Origin: an uncultured Bacteroidia bacterium
GTDB lineage: Bacteria; Bacteroidota; Bacteroidia; Bacteroidales; Prolixibacteraceae
Assembly (NCBI GenBank): GCA_903923905.1
Contig: CAIXZH010000052.1
Span: 80,278-144,277, forward strand
DNA length: 64,000 nt
Direction of reading: 5' to 3'
Shown: one piece after another, positions 52,927 to 60,980 of the stretch
Layout: every line of letters begins with the position of its first letter
How positions within the stretch are numbered: the stretch's first letter is position 1
The notes under the pieces: model-generated
The model's database searches: none
What the model was told of the DNA's origin: nothing
Seen by the model: the letters and a program-made list of their open reading frames with translations, nothing else
Program-made: the position numbers and the translations under genes

Positions 52927-53055
52927 TATACAGGCAGAAGATAACAGGCAGAAGGCAGAAGGATGACATCAACAGGCTGAAGGCCGAAGTCATTAGGCTG
53001 GAGTTAACATTTATTCATTCTTTTCATTCCTTCATTTTTTCATTCTTTCATTCCT
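52927..53055. repeat. Low-complexity intergenic repeats before the S4-domain gene
   Basis: The gap begins with degenerate units such as AGGCAGAAG, AGGCTGAAGG and TTAGGCTGGAG, related in sequence to the 15-bp repeat at 32.77 kb, and ends with a pyrimidine-rich tract with five copies of CATTC(T/C)TT (about 53013-53055). I see no gene. Confidence 0.6.
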
Positions 53056-53061
53056 TATCTC

Positions 53062-53442
53062 ATGGACGAACAGGTACGCATCGACAAATGGCTTTGGGCC
53101 GTGCGCCTTTTTAAAACCAGGACTCTGGCCACTGAAGAGTGCAAAAAAGGTCGCATTACTATTGATGGGATATCGGTGAAACCTTCGAGAGTTCCCAAAC
53201 CGGGTGACATTATCAAAGTGCGTAAAAATCCGATTACCTATTCTTACAAAGTAGTTGGCATCACCGGAAAGCGGGTAGGTGCCAAACTGGCTCATGAATT
53301 TGTCCTGGATATAACGCCACCGGAAGAACTTAAGATACTTGAAATCAGGCAACTAATGAGCTCGTTTGACAGAGACAGGGGAACAGGGCGACCCACAAAA
53401 AAAGACCGTCGCGACCTTGACCGGTTTCAAGACAATGATTAG
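53062..53442 (+). CDS. S4-domain RNA-binding protein (Hsp15/HslR-like)
   Basis: The 126-residue protein starts with an S4 domain, VRIDKWLWAVRLFKTRTLATEECKKGRITIDGISVKPSRVPKPGDII, the usual HslR/Hsp15 pattern. A basic C-terminus (KKDRRDLDRF) follows. Hsp15 rescues stalled 50S subunits carrying a nascent chain. Its position after pth fits ribosome quality control. It is convergent with the amidase gene, with 3 nt between stops. Confidence 0.93.
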   Translation: MDEQVRIDKWLWAVRLFKTRTLATEECKKGRITIDGISVKPSRVPKPGDIIKVRKNPITYSYKVVGITGKRVGAKLAHEFVLDITPPEELKILEIRQLMSSFDRDRGTGRPTKKDRRDLDRFQDND

Positions 53443-53445
53443 CAA

Positions 53446-54312
53446 CTATTTCTGCTTCTGAAAATCTTCAATTACCCCTTCGCATAACCAGTTGGCCAGG
53501 GCTTGCCTATTATTTTCAAGGATTAATCGCTGTTGGTCGCGGGAATGGTTTATATTTCCGAGTTCAATAAAAACAGCTGTTGGCATTGTCTTTTCAAGCA
53601 TATAGAGCTTTCGGGCAGAGACATCTCCATTATAGCCCCTGCCCGGTTGTTTGAGCTGGTATTTCCGATCTATCGCATTCCGCATGGTAACAGCCAACCG
53701 CTCACCATCTTTGTTCCCTTCATAGTAATAAAAAAACAGATCTATATTTTTTTTTGTCTCCCGCGCATCCACGTGTAGCTCTATACATCGTTTGTAAGCC
53801 ACTTGTTGCTCATTACGATAGAGCGTATTGATCACATCGACACGCTGTTTCAACCGCTTAACCTGATTCAGGGGAATCTCCTGATCCGGATAACAGACTT
53901 CATCGTTGCTGCTTTGCAGGTATAGTTCATCCCTGATTCCGTCGTGTGGATCGCGGATTATAAAATAGACTTTTGCCCCATGCCGGATGAGCTCCCGTCC
54001 AAATCGTAAGGTCACATCATAGGCATATTCATCTTCACAGAGAATATTGTTCCCCATTTTTCCCATTGCCCCGGGGTCTGGTCCTCCATGACCACTAACC
54101 AGATAAAATACAGCACCCCGTAATCGTTGGTCAATAACTTCAACCCGTTCGGATACCTTTCCAAATAGGGGCTCATTAATGATCTTAGGGCTAATTGCCG
54201 TTTTATTTCCTTTCTGTCCCACCAGGGTGATACAGGGAAGGAATAACAGGAGTATAGGCATAATTAGTGCCACCTTATCCTTATCCTTAATATAGGATTT
54301 TTTACTGCTCAA
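53446..54312 (-). CDS. N-acetylmuramoyl-L-alanine amidase (Amidase_3 type)
   Basis: The 288-residue protein has an N-terminal hydrophobic segment (VALIMPILLLFLPCITLVG) acting as signal or anchor. The catalytic domain begins VFYLVSGHGGPDPGA (zinc His), followed by CEDEYAYDVTLRFGRELIRHGAKVYFIIRDPHDG (zinc Glu), CIELHVDARETKKNIDLFFYY (zinc His) and AVFIELGNINHSRD (catalytic Glu). These are the AmiA/B/C family motifs, although SGHGG replaces the usual D-x-G-H-G-G. It cleaves the MurNAc-L-Ala bond of peptidoglycan in the periplasm. Confidence 0.9.
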   Translation of the reverse strand: MSSKKSYIKDKDKVALIMPILLLFLPCITLVGQKGNKTAISPKIINEPLFGKVSERVEVIDQRLRGAVFYLVSGHGGPDPGAMGKMGNNILCEDEYAYDVTLRFGRELIRHGAKVYFIIRDPHDGIRDELYLQSSNDEVCYPDQEIPLNQVKRLKQRVDVINTLYRNEQQVAYKRCIELHVDARETKKNIDLFFYYYEGNKDGERLAVTMRNAIDRKYQLKQPGRGYNGDVSARKLYMLEKTMPTAVFIELGNINHSRDQQRLILENNRQALANWLCEGVIEDFQKQK

Positions 54313-54511
54313 AATATCGTTTTTGAAATCGGAACAATTGGATTTGATTGTTCCGGACCGGCTATTTATTCATTTGCTTACATTCATCACCTACCTTAAA
54401 ACCCAGCCATTCAGGGAATAAGCAGTATAATTCGACACACTGCAATGAAAAAAGCATTTCTGAAAACAGATTCCCGGACAGGCTTGAACTTTAAGAAATA
54501 AAAAAACCGCA

Positions 54512-54736
54512 TTAATTCGCGTTGAGTAAAACCCCGAAAATACAGGATTTGAGTGCCTGACTGATCAAACTTCCAATGGCAGCTATGCTGCTTCCCGAAG
54601 GAATAAGGCCTGTTTTAGCGGTCAAAAGCGTTCTCAGTTAAATGGAAATGTTGAGTTTACCAATCGTGCGAATTAACACGGTAATATCGTAGTTTGAAAG
54701 AACGTTTGCTTTAAATTTCTCCACTAAAATACTCAT
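54512..54736 (-). other. Interrupted small reading frame in the tRNA-flanking gap, function unknown
   Basis: The 606-nt gap between the amidase and tRNA-Ser holds no clear gene. On the minus strand an ATG at 54736 opens a frame (MSILVEKFKANVLSNYDITVLIRTIGKLNISI) that meets TAA at 54638-54640. The same frame then stays open (LRTLLTAKTGLIPSGSSIAAIGSLISQ and on) to a second TAA at 54512. I recognise no family. It may be a short peptide gene, a decayed gene or chance. Confidence 0.2.
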
Positions 54737-54871
54737 GATTTACCCGTTTTCCAACAAATACAGGCATTATTTTAATTTAATAAAATGTTTTCATGGTAAA
54801 TATTGAATATGAACGGGTTGGAAAAATAAAGGAGAAAAGTTGATTTTTATTCGAATTTTATTCGAATTTAT

Positions 54872-54902
54872 TTTGCCTAAGTGAAAATGATTCCTAAATT
54901 TG
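54872..54902 (+). promoter_or_regulatory. Promoter of the tRNA-Ser/tRNA-Pro unit
   Basis: TTTG (54872-54875) and TAAATTTG (54895-54902) are 19 nt apart and both match the Bacteroidota consensus exactly. The tRNA-Ser gene starts 17 nt downstream. Two direct copies of ATTCGAATTT lie just upstream (about 54849-54870) in an A/T-rich tract. Confidence 0.75.
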
Positions 54903-54918
54903 CACCACCCAAAAATAA

Positions 54919-55005
54919 GGAGAGATGGGTGAGTGGCTGAAACCAGCAGTTTGCTAAACTGCCGCACGGGCAACCGTGTCGGGGGTTCGAATCCCCCTCT
55001 CTCCG
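54919..55005 (+). tRNA. tRNA-Ser (anticodon GCT)
   Basis: An 87-nt class II tRNA. The acceptor GGAGAGA pairs with TCTCTCC at the end, with discriminator G. The anticodon stem-loop CAGTTTGCTAAACTG has GCT at 54953-54955. A long variable arm (CCGCACGGGCAACCGTGTCGG) and the T arm GGGGGTTCGAATCCCCC follow. CCA is encoded at 55006-55008. Confidence 0.97.
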
Positions 55006-55079
55006 CCAGTTTTGGTGAGTCTGTTTTTTTGATTGATAATTTTATCAAAATACGTTCTTTTAGTGAAGTATCATTTTTT

Positions 55080-55154
55080 CGGGGTGTAGCGCAGCCCGGC
55101 TAGCGCACCTGGTTTGGGACCAGGGGGTCCCAGGTTCGAATCCTGGTACCCCGA
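55080..55154 (+). tRNA. tRNA-Pro (anticodon TGG)
   Basis: The acceptor CGGGGTG pairs with TACCCCG, and the first base pair C-G is typical of tRNA-Pro. The anticodon arm CCTGGTTTGGGACCAGG has TGG at 55115-55117, and the T arm CCCAGGTTCGAATCCTGGT is standard. A full CCA is not encoded. It is co-transcribed with tRNA-Ser. Confidence 0.97.
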
Positions 55155-55166
55155 CATTTAAAATCT

Positions 55167-55198
55167 AAAAGAGGCTCTTTATCAGAGCCTCTTTTTTT
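55167..55198 (+). terminator. Intrinsic terminator after the tRNA genes
   Basis: AAAAGAGGCTCT (55167-55178) pairs with AGAGCCTCTTTT (55184-55195) around a 5-nt loop, and is followed by a T run. This is a canonical rho-independent terminator. Confidence 0.93.
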
Positions 55199-55383
55199 GT
55201 GTTCATAAATTGTTCATCGAACTCGGGATCCACAATTGCCAGACTCTTCAAAAATAGTATTCATCATATTTTATTTATGGCTTTCACTAAAGGGCAATCC
55301 TGAACCTTGGGTATTTTCAAAAAAAATATGCGGTTTCTCAACTTTTTCATTTGTATTCATGCGTTAAAAGTATGAAATAATAG

Positions 55384-55403
55384 TATTTTTGCAATCGATT
55401 GCA
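55384..55403 (+). promoter_or_regulatory. -7 box and LacI-type operator of the uronate regulator
   Basis: TATTTTTG (55384-55391) matches the -7 consensus. It is overlapped by TGCAATCGATTGCA (55390-55403), a perfect 14-bp palindrome that fits the LacI/GalR operator form TGnAAnCGnTTnCA in every fixed position. It lies 85 nt before the lacI-type gene, so autoregulation by that protein is likely. No second copy was seen before kdgK. Confidence 0.7.
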
Positions 55404-55488
55404 CATTTAAATTTTAACAACAGGTGGTTCTTGCTATTTCCCATTTCTGTTTCTGACTTTAAATTACCAGGCAAATTAATCTGATATA

Positions 55489-56508
55489 ATGAAAAAGCAT
55501 CCCGAAATTACGATTCATCATCTCGCAGAGGTGCTGAAAATATCAGCATCCACGGTATCGCGGGCTTTAAGCGACAATAAACGGATCAGTGAAAAGACCC
55601 GGAAAAAAGTTCAGGAAAAAGCGCTCGAAATGGGATACCGCCCAAATGTTCTTGCCGCCAATCTTCGGAGTAAGCGGTCAATGACTATTGGTGTTGTTGT
55701 TCCCCGCATCGATCGTCATTTTTTCTCTTCGGCGATCAGCGGAATAGAAGATTATGCCTGGACTAAAGGATTTAATGTGATCATCTCTCAGTCGAATGAC
55801 TTGCTGTTCAAAGAGGCAAATTGTGTACGGACCTTGTTTAATAACAGGGTTGACGGGATAATAATTTCTATTTCGATGCAGACCAATGAAGATAAGCATC
55901 TAAAATTGTTTTCAGACAAAAACATCCCAATCCTGTTTTTCGATCGTTATTGCCCAACGATAGAGAGTGACCGAATATTGGTTGATGATTATAATTCCGG
56001 GTATAAAATTACCCGGCATCTGATTGAGAGGGGTTGTAAACGAATTGCCCATATTGCCGGTCCTGAGTTGCTTAATATCTATAAAAACCGTAAAGAGGGA
56101 TATCTCAAAGCACTTGAAGAAGTGGAAATTCTTCCGGTTAAAGAATATCTCGAGGTAACTGGTCTTACCAAGGAAGAGGGTAAACTGGCATTTTCAAGGC
56201 TGATGTCACTCCCTAATCCTCCGGATGGAGTTTTCTGCGGGAATGATACTACCGCTTTAAGTGCCCTGGAATATTGTCAGGATCATAAGCTCAGAGTTCC
56301 TCAGGATGTGGCATTGGTTGGATTTAGTGACGAACCATTCAGTGCCGTTGTGACCCCCTCACTTTCAACCGTGAAACAACCGGGTTATGAAATGGGATAT
56401 CTGGCAGCTCAAAAGATTATTGATCGTATTCAAAATAATAGTGTGACCATACCTTTCGAACAAATTGTTCTTCCAACAGAATTAATCATCCGGAATTCCT
56501 CAAAATGA
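55489..56508 (+). CDS. LacI family transcriptional regulator
   Basis: The 339-residue protein has the LacI HTH and hinge at residues 6-60 (TIHHLAEVLKISASTVSRALSDNKRISEKTRKKVQEKALEMGYRPNVLAANLRS). A periplasmic-binding-protein-like effector domain follows, with IGVVVPRIDRHFFSSAISGIEDYAW, VDGIIISIS, AHIAGPELLNIYKNRKEGYLKALEE and DVALVGFSDEPFSAVVTPSLSTVKQPGYEMG. Its gene lies just upstream of kdgK-eda, so the effector is probably 2-keto-3-deoxygluconate or a uronate; this is inference. The perfect operator at its promoter supports autoregulation. Confidence 0.95.
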   Translation: MKKHPEITIHHLAEVLKISASTVSRALSDNKRISEKTRKKVQEKALEMGYRPNVLAANLRSKRSMTIGVVVPRIDRHFFSSAISGIEDYAWTKGFNVIISQSNDLLFKEANCVRTLFNNRVDGIIISISMQTNEDKHLKLFSDKNIPILFFDRYCPTIESDRILVDDYNSGYKITRHLIERGCKRIAHIAGPELLNIYKNRKEGYLKALEEVEILPVKEYLEVTGLTKEEGKLAFSRLMSLPNPPDGVFCGNDTTALSALEYCQDHKLRVPQDVALVGFSDEPFSAVVTPSLSTVKQPGYEMGYLAAQKIIDRIQNNSVTIPFEQIVLPTELIIRNSSK

Positions 56509-56670
56509 ACGAAAAGAAAAAACCCTATTTGCACTTAGTCCAGTTAAACTTGTCAGAAAACCATATTTATTTATAACATATGAAATCGCCATGATTGTAA
56601 AATCACAAACCAAAATGAATATTTCCTAATTGCGATTCCATTTGGCCACTAAAAAACAATTTATATACAA

Positions 56671-57699
56671 ATGAAAGTAGTTACGTTTGGAGAAATCATG
56701 CTGCGACTGGCAACCCCCGGCTATTTACGTTTCGCTCAATGCACGGAATTTTCGGCGACCTTTGGTGGTGGAGAAGCAAATGTCGCTGTTTCTCTCGCCC
56801 ATTTTGGAATTCCGGTAGACTTTGTCACGCGGCTTCCTGAAAATGATATCGCTCAGGCCTGCCTGATGGATCTACGCAAATATGGCGTTAACACGAATAA
56901 TATTGTGCGTGGAGGTGACCGTTTGGGTATCTATTTCCTTGAAACCGGCGCAGTCAGCCGGGGTAGTAAAGTAATCTATGACCGAGCACATTCTGCGGTG
57001 TCTGAAATCAAGCCCGGAATGATTAATTGGGACATAGTTTTTGAAGGGGCAAACTGGTTTCATTGGACCGGTATTACACCTGCCATTTCGCAGGGTGCTG
57101 CCGATGTCTGCCTGGAAGCTATTCAAAAAGCCAATGAAAAAGGGATCATCGTTTCGTGTGATCTTAACTACCGTAAAAACCTGTGGAAATACGGAAAAAA
57201 AGCGGGTGAGGTGATGTCAGCTTTAGTTGCTGGAACAGATATTATTCTTGGCAACGAAGAGGATGCCCAGATGGTTTTTGACATTCAACCTGAAGGGGTA
57301 GATATTGTTGGAGGACATCTTCATGCAGCAGCCTATGAGTCTGTTTCGAAACAGATCATGACCAGATTCCCGCGCTGCAAAAAGGTAATTACGACCTTAC
57401 GCGGATCGGTAAATGCAAATCACAACAGTTGGGCTGGAGTCCTCTGGGATGGAGAAAAGCTGATTGAATCATCAACTTACCAGATCACCCACATTGTTGA
57501 CCGTGTGGGGGGTGGCGATTCCTTTATGGGAGGATTGATTTATGGGCTGGTAACCTATCCAAACGACCAGCAGGCACTCAACTTTGCAGTTGCGGCATCC
57601 TGCCTAAAACATACTATTTACGGTGACTACAACCAGGTTTCGGTGGATGAAGTTGAAAAACTGATCGCAGGGGATGCATCAGGCCGTGTAGCCAGATAA
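56671..57699 (+). CDS. kdgK: 2-Keto-3-deoxygluconate kinase (PfkB family)
   Basis: The 342-residue sugar kinase starts KVVTFGEIMLRLATPGYLRFAQ and has FGGGEANVAVSLAHFG, the first PfkB signature, and RVGGGDSFMGGLIYGL, the second, with the catalytic base D283. The family cannot be told from signatures alone. The neighbour is a KDPG aldolase gene 22 nt downstream, so phosphorylation of KDG to KDPG is the most probable reaction. The 162-nt gap before it has no clear operator. Confidence 0.9.
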   Translation: MKVVTFGEIMLRLATPGYLRFAQCTEFSATFGGGEANVAVSLAHFGIPVDFVTRLPENDIAQACLMDLRKYGVNTNNIVRGGDRLGIYFLETGAVSRGSKVIYDRAHSAVSEIKPGMINWDIVFEGANWFHWTGITPAISQGAADVCLEAIQKANEKGIIVSCDLNYRKNLWKYGKKAGEVMSALVAGTDIILGNEEDAQMVFDIQPEGVDIVGGHLHAAAYESVSKQIMTRFPRCKKVITTLRGSVNANHNSWAGVLWDGEKLIESSTYQITHIVDRVGGGDSFMGGLIYGLVTYPNDQQALNFAVAASCLKHTIYGDYNQVSVDEVEKLIAGDASGRVAR

Positions 57700-57721
57700 A
57701 AACAAACTTAAACCAATTGAA

Positions 57722-58390
57722 ATGGCACGTTTTACAAGAATAGAAGTAACACAAAAGATGAAGGAAACCGGAATTGTTCCGGTATTCTATCACAAGGATA
57801 TTGAGTTATGCAAAAAAGTGGTCAAAGCCTGTTACGAAGGTGGAATCCGCGTATTCGAATTTACCAACAGGGGCGATTTTGCTACGTTACTGTTTGCAGA
57901 ACTCAACCAATGGGCAATTCTGGAATGTCCGGATATGATTTTAGGAGTGGGTTCTGTCATTGATGGTCCCACCGCTGCCATGTATATTGCCCTGGGAACC
58001 AATTTTGTAGTTTCACCGCTGATCGATGAGGAGATGGCCCGCATCTGCAACAAACGCAAGATTGCCTGGAGTCCCGGATGCGGTTCGGTCACCGAAATTG
58101 GCAGGGCGCATGAACTGGGATGTGAAGTGGTTAAGATCTTTCCCGGATCATCAGTTGGCGGTGCCGGGTTTGTTTCAGGAGTATTGGGGCCAATGCCGTA
58201 TGCCAGCATAATGCCGACAGGTGGTGTTACACCCGATGAAGAGAACCTGGGTAAATGGTTCAAGGCCGGAGTACATTGTGTGGGTATGGGGTCTCAATTG
58301 TTTCCCAAAGAGATACTGGCCAGTGGTGATTTTGGTTTTATTAGGGAAACATGCCGCAAGTGCCTGGCTATCGTTCAGAAATTGAAATAG
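57722..58390 (+). CDS. eda: KDPG/KHG aldolase family protein
   Basis: The 222-residue class I aldolase has GGIRVFEFTNRGDFA (conserved Glu and Arg), GVGSVIDGPTAAMYIALGTNFVVSPLI (the G-x-G-T/S loop) and VVKIFPGSSVGG with the Schiff-base Lys K138. MPTGGVTPDEENLGKWFKAGVHCVGMGSQL forms the phosphate site. It cleaves KDPG to pyruvate and glyceraldehyde 3-phosphate, closing the pathway with KdgK. Confidence 0.93.
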   Translation: MARFTRIEVTQKMKETGIVPVFYHKDIELCKKVVKACYEGGIRVFEFTNRGDFATLLFAELNQWAILECPDMILGVGSVIDGPTAAMYIALGTNFVVSPLIDEEMARICNKRKIAWSPGCGSVTEIGRAHELGCEVVKIFPGSSVGGAGFVSGVLGPMPYASIMPTGGVTPDEENLGKWFKAGVHCVGMGSQLFPKEILASGDFGFIRETCRKCLAIVQKLK

Positions 58391-58436
58391 GCGCCCGGTT
58401 TACTGTTTACTTAATAATTTATTTCGACTGATTATC

Positions 58437-59618
58437 ATGATGATGGACATTAAAGTTTTAATATTATTGTTTATTTTATCATTCTCTGGCAATGCTTTTG
58501 GGCAAATTAATGTTGAAAAAGAGTTTGAATTTGCAGCGCAACAATATCAGGGAATGTTGGATTCTCACCCAGATCTGACTCAATTTCCTCAGTCAACCAA
58601 CCCTGACGGCAGTCCCGGTAACCGAACTTCTGACTGGTGGTGCAGCGGTTTTTTCGGCGGTTCCCTCTGGTATATTTACGAATTTACCAAAGACCCCAAA
58701 TGGAAAGATGCAGCAGATCTGTGGACAATGGCCGTTGAGAAAGAGCAAAACAATACAGGCACACACGATTTAGGGTTTATGTTGTATTGCCCGTTTGGAA
58801 ATGGTTATCGCCTTACCCGGAATGAGATTTATAAGCAGACATTGCTGACAGGGGCAAAGTCATTGGCAACACGCTTCAACCCTAAAGTGGGATTAATCAA
58901 ATCGTGGGACATGTTTCTGGATAAATACAGATATCCGGTGATTATCGATAATATGATGAATCTGGAGTTTCTGTTCTGGGCAGCCAAAGAGTCTGGCAAT
59001 AAGGAGTTTTATAACATTTGTGTGAACCATGCAGATAATACGCTAAAGAACCATTTCCGTGCTGATAACAGCAGTTATCATGTTATTTGTTACGGGCCAT
59101 CAGGCGAAGTGATTGCAAAAAAAACACGCCAGGGAGCGGCAGATGAATCTGCATGGGCAAGGGGGCAGGCTTGGGGTTTATATGGCTACACGGTGATGTA
59201 CCGCGAAACCAAAGATATTAAGTATCTCACTCAGGCCCATAAAATTGCATCATTTATCCTGAACAATCCCAACCTTCCTGCTGACAAAGTTCCCTACTGG
59301 GATTTTAGCAAGCCAGGGGAAGAGCGTGATGCTTCAGCTGCCGCAATTGCAGCATCCGCCCTCCTTGAATTGTGCCAGTACTCCCCAAAAGAACAAAAGA
59401 GATATTACATTTCGATGGCAACAAAAATGCTTGAATCGCTCTCCAGTTCCGCTTATAAGGCCAAATTAGGGGAAAACAACCATTTTATCCTGATGCACAG
59501 CACCGGTCACAAACCCGCAAAATCAGAAGTGAATGTTCCGCTGGTTTATGCCGATTATTACTATCTGGAAGCCCTGCTGCGTTACCGGAAATTGGAACAT
59601 ATTTCTATGTCCTATTAA
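58437..59618 (+). CDS. Glycoside hydrolase family 88 unsaturated glucuronyl hydrolase
   Basis: The 393-residue protein has a signal peptide (KVLILLFILSFSGNAFGQ) and an alpha6/alpha6 barrel. NRTSDWWCSGFFGGSLWYIYEFTKD, THDLGFMLYCPFGNGYRLT (D111) and VIIDNMMNLEFLFWAAKES (D171) carry the two Asp that match D88 and D149 of the Bacillus UGL. They are 60 residues apart, as expected. DESAWARGQAWGLYGYTVMYRET is also typical. GH88 enzymes act on unsaturated uronyl-containing oligosaccharides made by polysaccharide lyases. The products would pass into the KdgK-Eda route encoded upstream. Confidence 0.92.
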   Translation: MMMDIKVLILLFILSFSGNAFGQINVEKEFEFAAQQYQGMLDSHPDLTQFPQSTNPDGSPGNRTSDWWCSGFFGGSLWYIYEFTKDPKWKDAADLWTMAVEKEQNNTGTHDLGFMLYCPFGNGYRLTRNEIYKQTLLTGAKSLATRFNPKVGLIKSWDMFLDKYRYPVIIDNMMNLEFLFWAAKESGNKEFYNICVNHADNTLKNHFRADNSSYHVICYGPSGEVIAKKTRQGAADESAWARGQAWGLYGYTVMYRETKDIKYLTQAHKIASFILNNPNLPADKVPYWDFSKPGEERDASAAAIAASALLELCQYSPKEQKRYYISMATKMLESLSSSAYKAKLGENNHFILMHSTGHKPAKSEVNVPLVYADYYYLEALLRYRKLEHISMSY

Positions 59619-59661
59619 CTTGCCCAATTTAAGTCTAAAAAACGTTATAATTGAATATATT

Positions 59662-60801
59662 ATGAATAAGTTTATTGTATTGTTTGGTCTCCTTTTTGTT
59701 TCATTGCCTGATCATGTTTTTTCTCAGTTCACTTTGGTTTTAATTGAAATTTCCAACCCTATTACGGTGAATAGAAAAGAAGAGGTTGTGGCGATCAGAT
59801 GGGATGATATTCTCACAAAGTATCCCGCCCTTGATACTGCCAATTTTAAAATTGTCAACATCCTCACAAAAAAAGAGGTGCCCTGGCAATTGGAGTTTAA
59901 AGGGGATAAAAACATTCAGAACCTACTGATTCAATTGGATATAGCTGCGAACAGTTCCGAAAAGTTTGGGATTCAGAAAGGGAAATCGACTCCAATCACA
60001 TCCAAAACCTATGGTCGTTATGTTCCTGAACGCAAAGATGATTTTGCCTGGGAAAATGACAAAATTGCCCACCGTATGTATGGCAAAGGCCTTGAACAAA
60101 GTCCTAAAGAAATGGCTTACGGTATGGATGTCTGGGTAAAACGGACTGATAAACTTATTCTCAATGAGCGTTATGAGCGAGGAGAGTACCATATTGACCA
60201 TGGTGATGGCATGGATTATTATCACGTAGGATACACCCTGGGTTCCGGAGATATTGCCCCATATGTTCATGATTCGGTATACTACTCCAAAAATTACCGG
60301 CGCTGGAAAATTCTGGATAATGGTCCGCTGCGTACAACCTTCATATTAGATTATGATGATTGGAATGTGGATGGAATGAAAGTAAGAGTTGCAAAGAGAA
60401 TATCGATTGATGCAGGTTCACAACTCAGCCGGGTAGAGGCTCAGTTTAGCATCCCAGAAAAATCTGCATTACCTGTCGTTATCGGCATTGCGAAAAGGGA
60501 AGAACCCGGAGTTATGCTCCTGGATGAACAACAAGGTCTGATGGCATATTGGGAACCTCAGTTTGGGGTAGATGGGATAACAGGAGTCGGATCTGTTCTA
60601 ATGACACCCGCAATTAAAATAAAAACAACAAACGGGCAAATATTGATGCAAACCATTGCCAAAAATGACAATCCGATTATTTATTACACTGGCGCAGCAT
60701 GGAATAAGGCGAATGAAATAACCTCATCAAAATCCTGGTTCGACTATATTCAATCTTTCAGGACCCGGCTTTTGAATCCGGTTCGTGTTGTACTTGAATA
60801 A
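59662..60801 (+). CDS. DUF4861 family protein
   Basis: The ATG at 59662 gives 379 residues and a good signal peptide (KFIVLFGLLFVSLPDHVFSQ); the frame extends upstream without a plausible start. The mature part is beta-rich and typical of DUF4861: IRWDDILTKYPALDTANFKIVN, YGRYVPERKDDFAWENDKIAHRMYG, MAYGMDVWVKR, DHGDGMDYYHVGYTLGSGDIAPY and WKILDNGPLRTTFILDYDDW. Genes of this family recur beside GH88/GH105 and pectin or ulvan degradation genes; it may be a hydrolase or lyase partner of the preceding enzyme. No catalytic residues can be assigned from sequence alone. Confidence 0.85.
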   Translation: MNKFIVLFGLLFVSLPDHVFSQFTLVLIEISNPITVNRKEEVVAIRWDDILTKYPALDTANFKIVNILTKKEVPWQLEFKGDKNIQNLLIQLDIAANSSEKFGIQKGKSTPITSKTYGRYVPERKDDFAWENDKIAHRMYGKGLEQSPKEMAYGMDVWVKRTDKLILNERYERGEYHIDHGDGMDYYHVGYTLGSGDIAPYVHDSVYYSKNYRRWKILDNGPLRTTFILDYDDWNVDGMKVRVAKRISIDAGSQLSRVEAQFSIPEKSALPVVIGIAKREEPGVMLLDEQQGLMAYWEPQFGVDGITGVGSVLMTPAIKIKTTNGQILMQTIAKNDNPIIYYTGAAWNKANEITSSKSWFDYIQSFRTRLLNPVRVVLE

Positions 60802-60980
60802 GAATTAGAATTGAATATTTACATCAGTCCTTTATTCCTGCAAAAAAGTTGAAACGCTATCAGATCGCCTGCCCTCAGATATTAAAAAAACAACGCCCAT
60901 AACCGTCCCGTAATAATGCAAATAGGGATGTCTAACTCTCTCAATAAGACCAGGACAAATAATTGAGAGCAGTTGAGAAA

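Noticed and set aside
54791..55048. Minus-strand 85-codon frame across tRNA-Ser
   Set aside because: It is the antisense of the tRNA gene; the AERGGFEPPTRLPV stretch is the well-known false translation of a tRNA-Ser complement.
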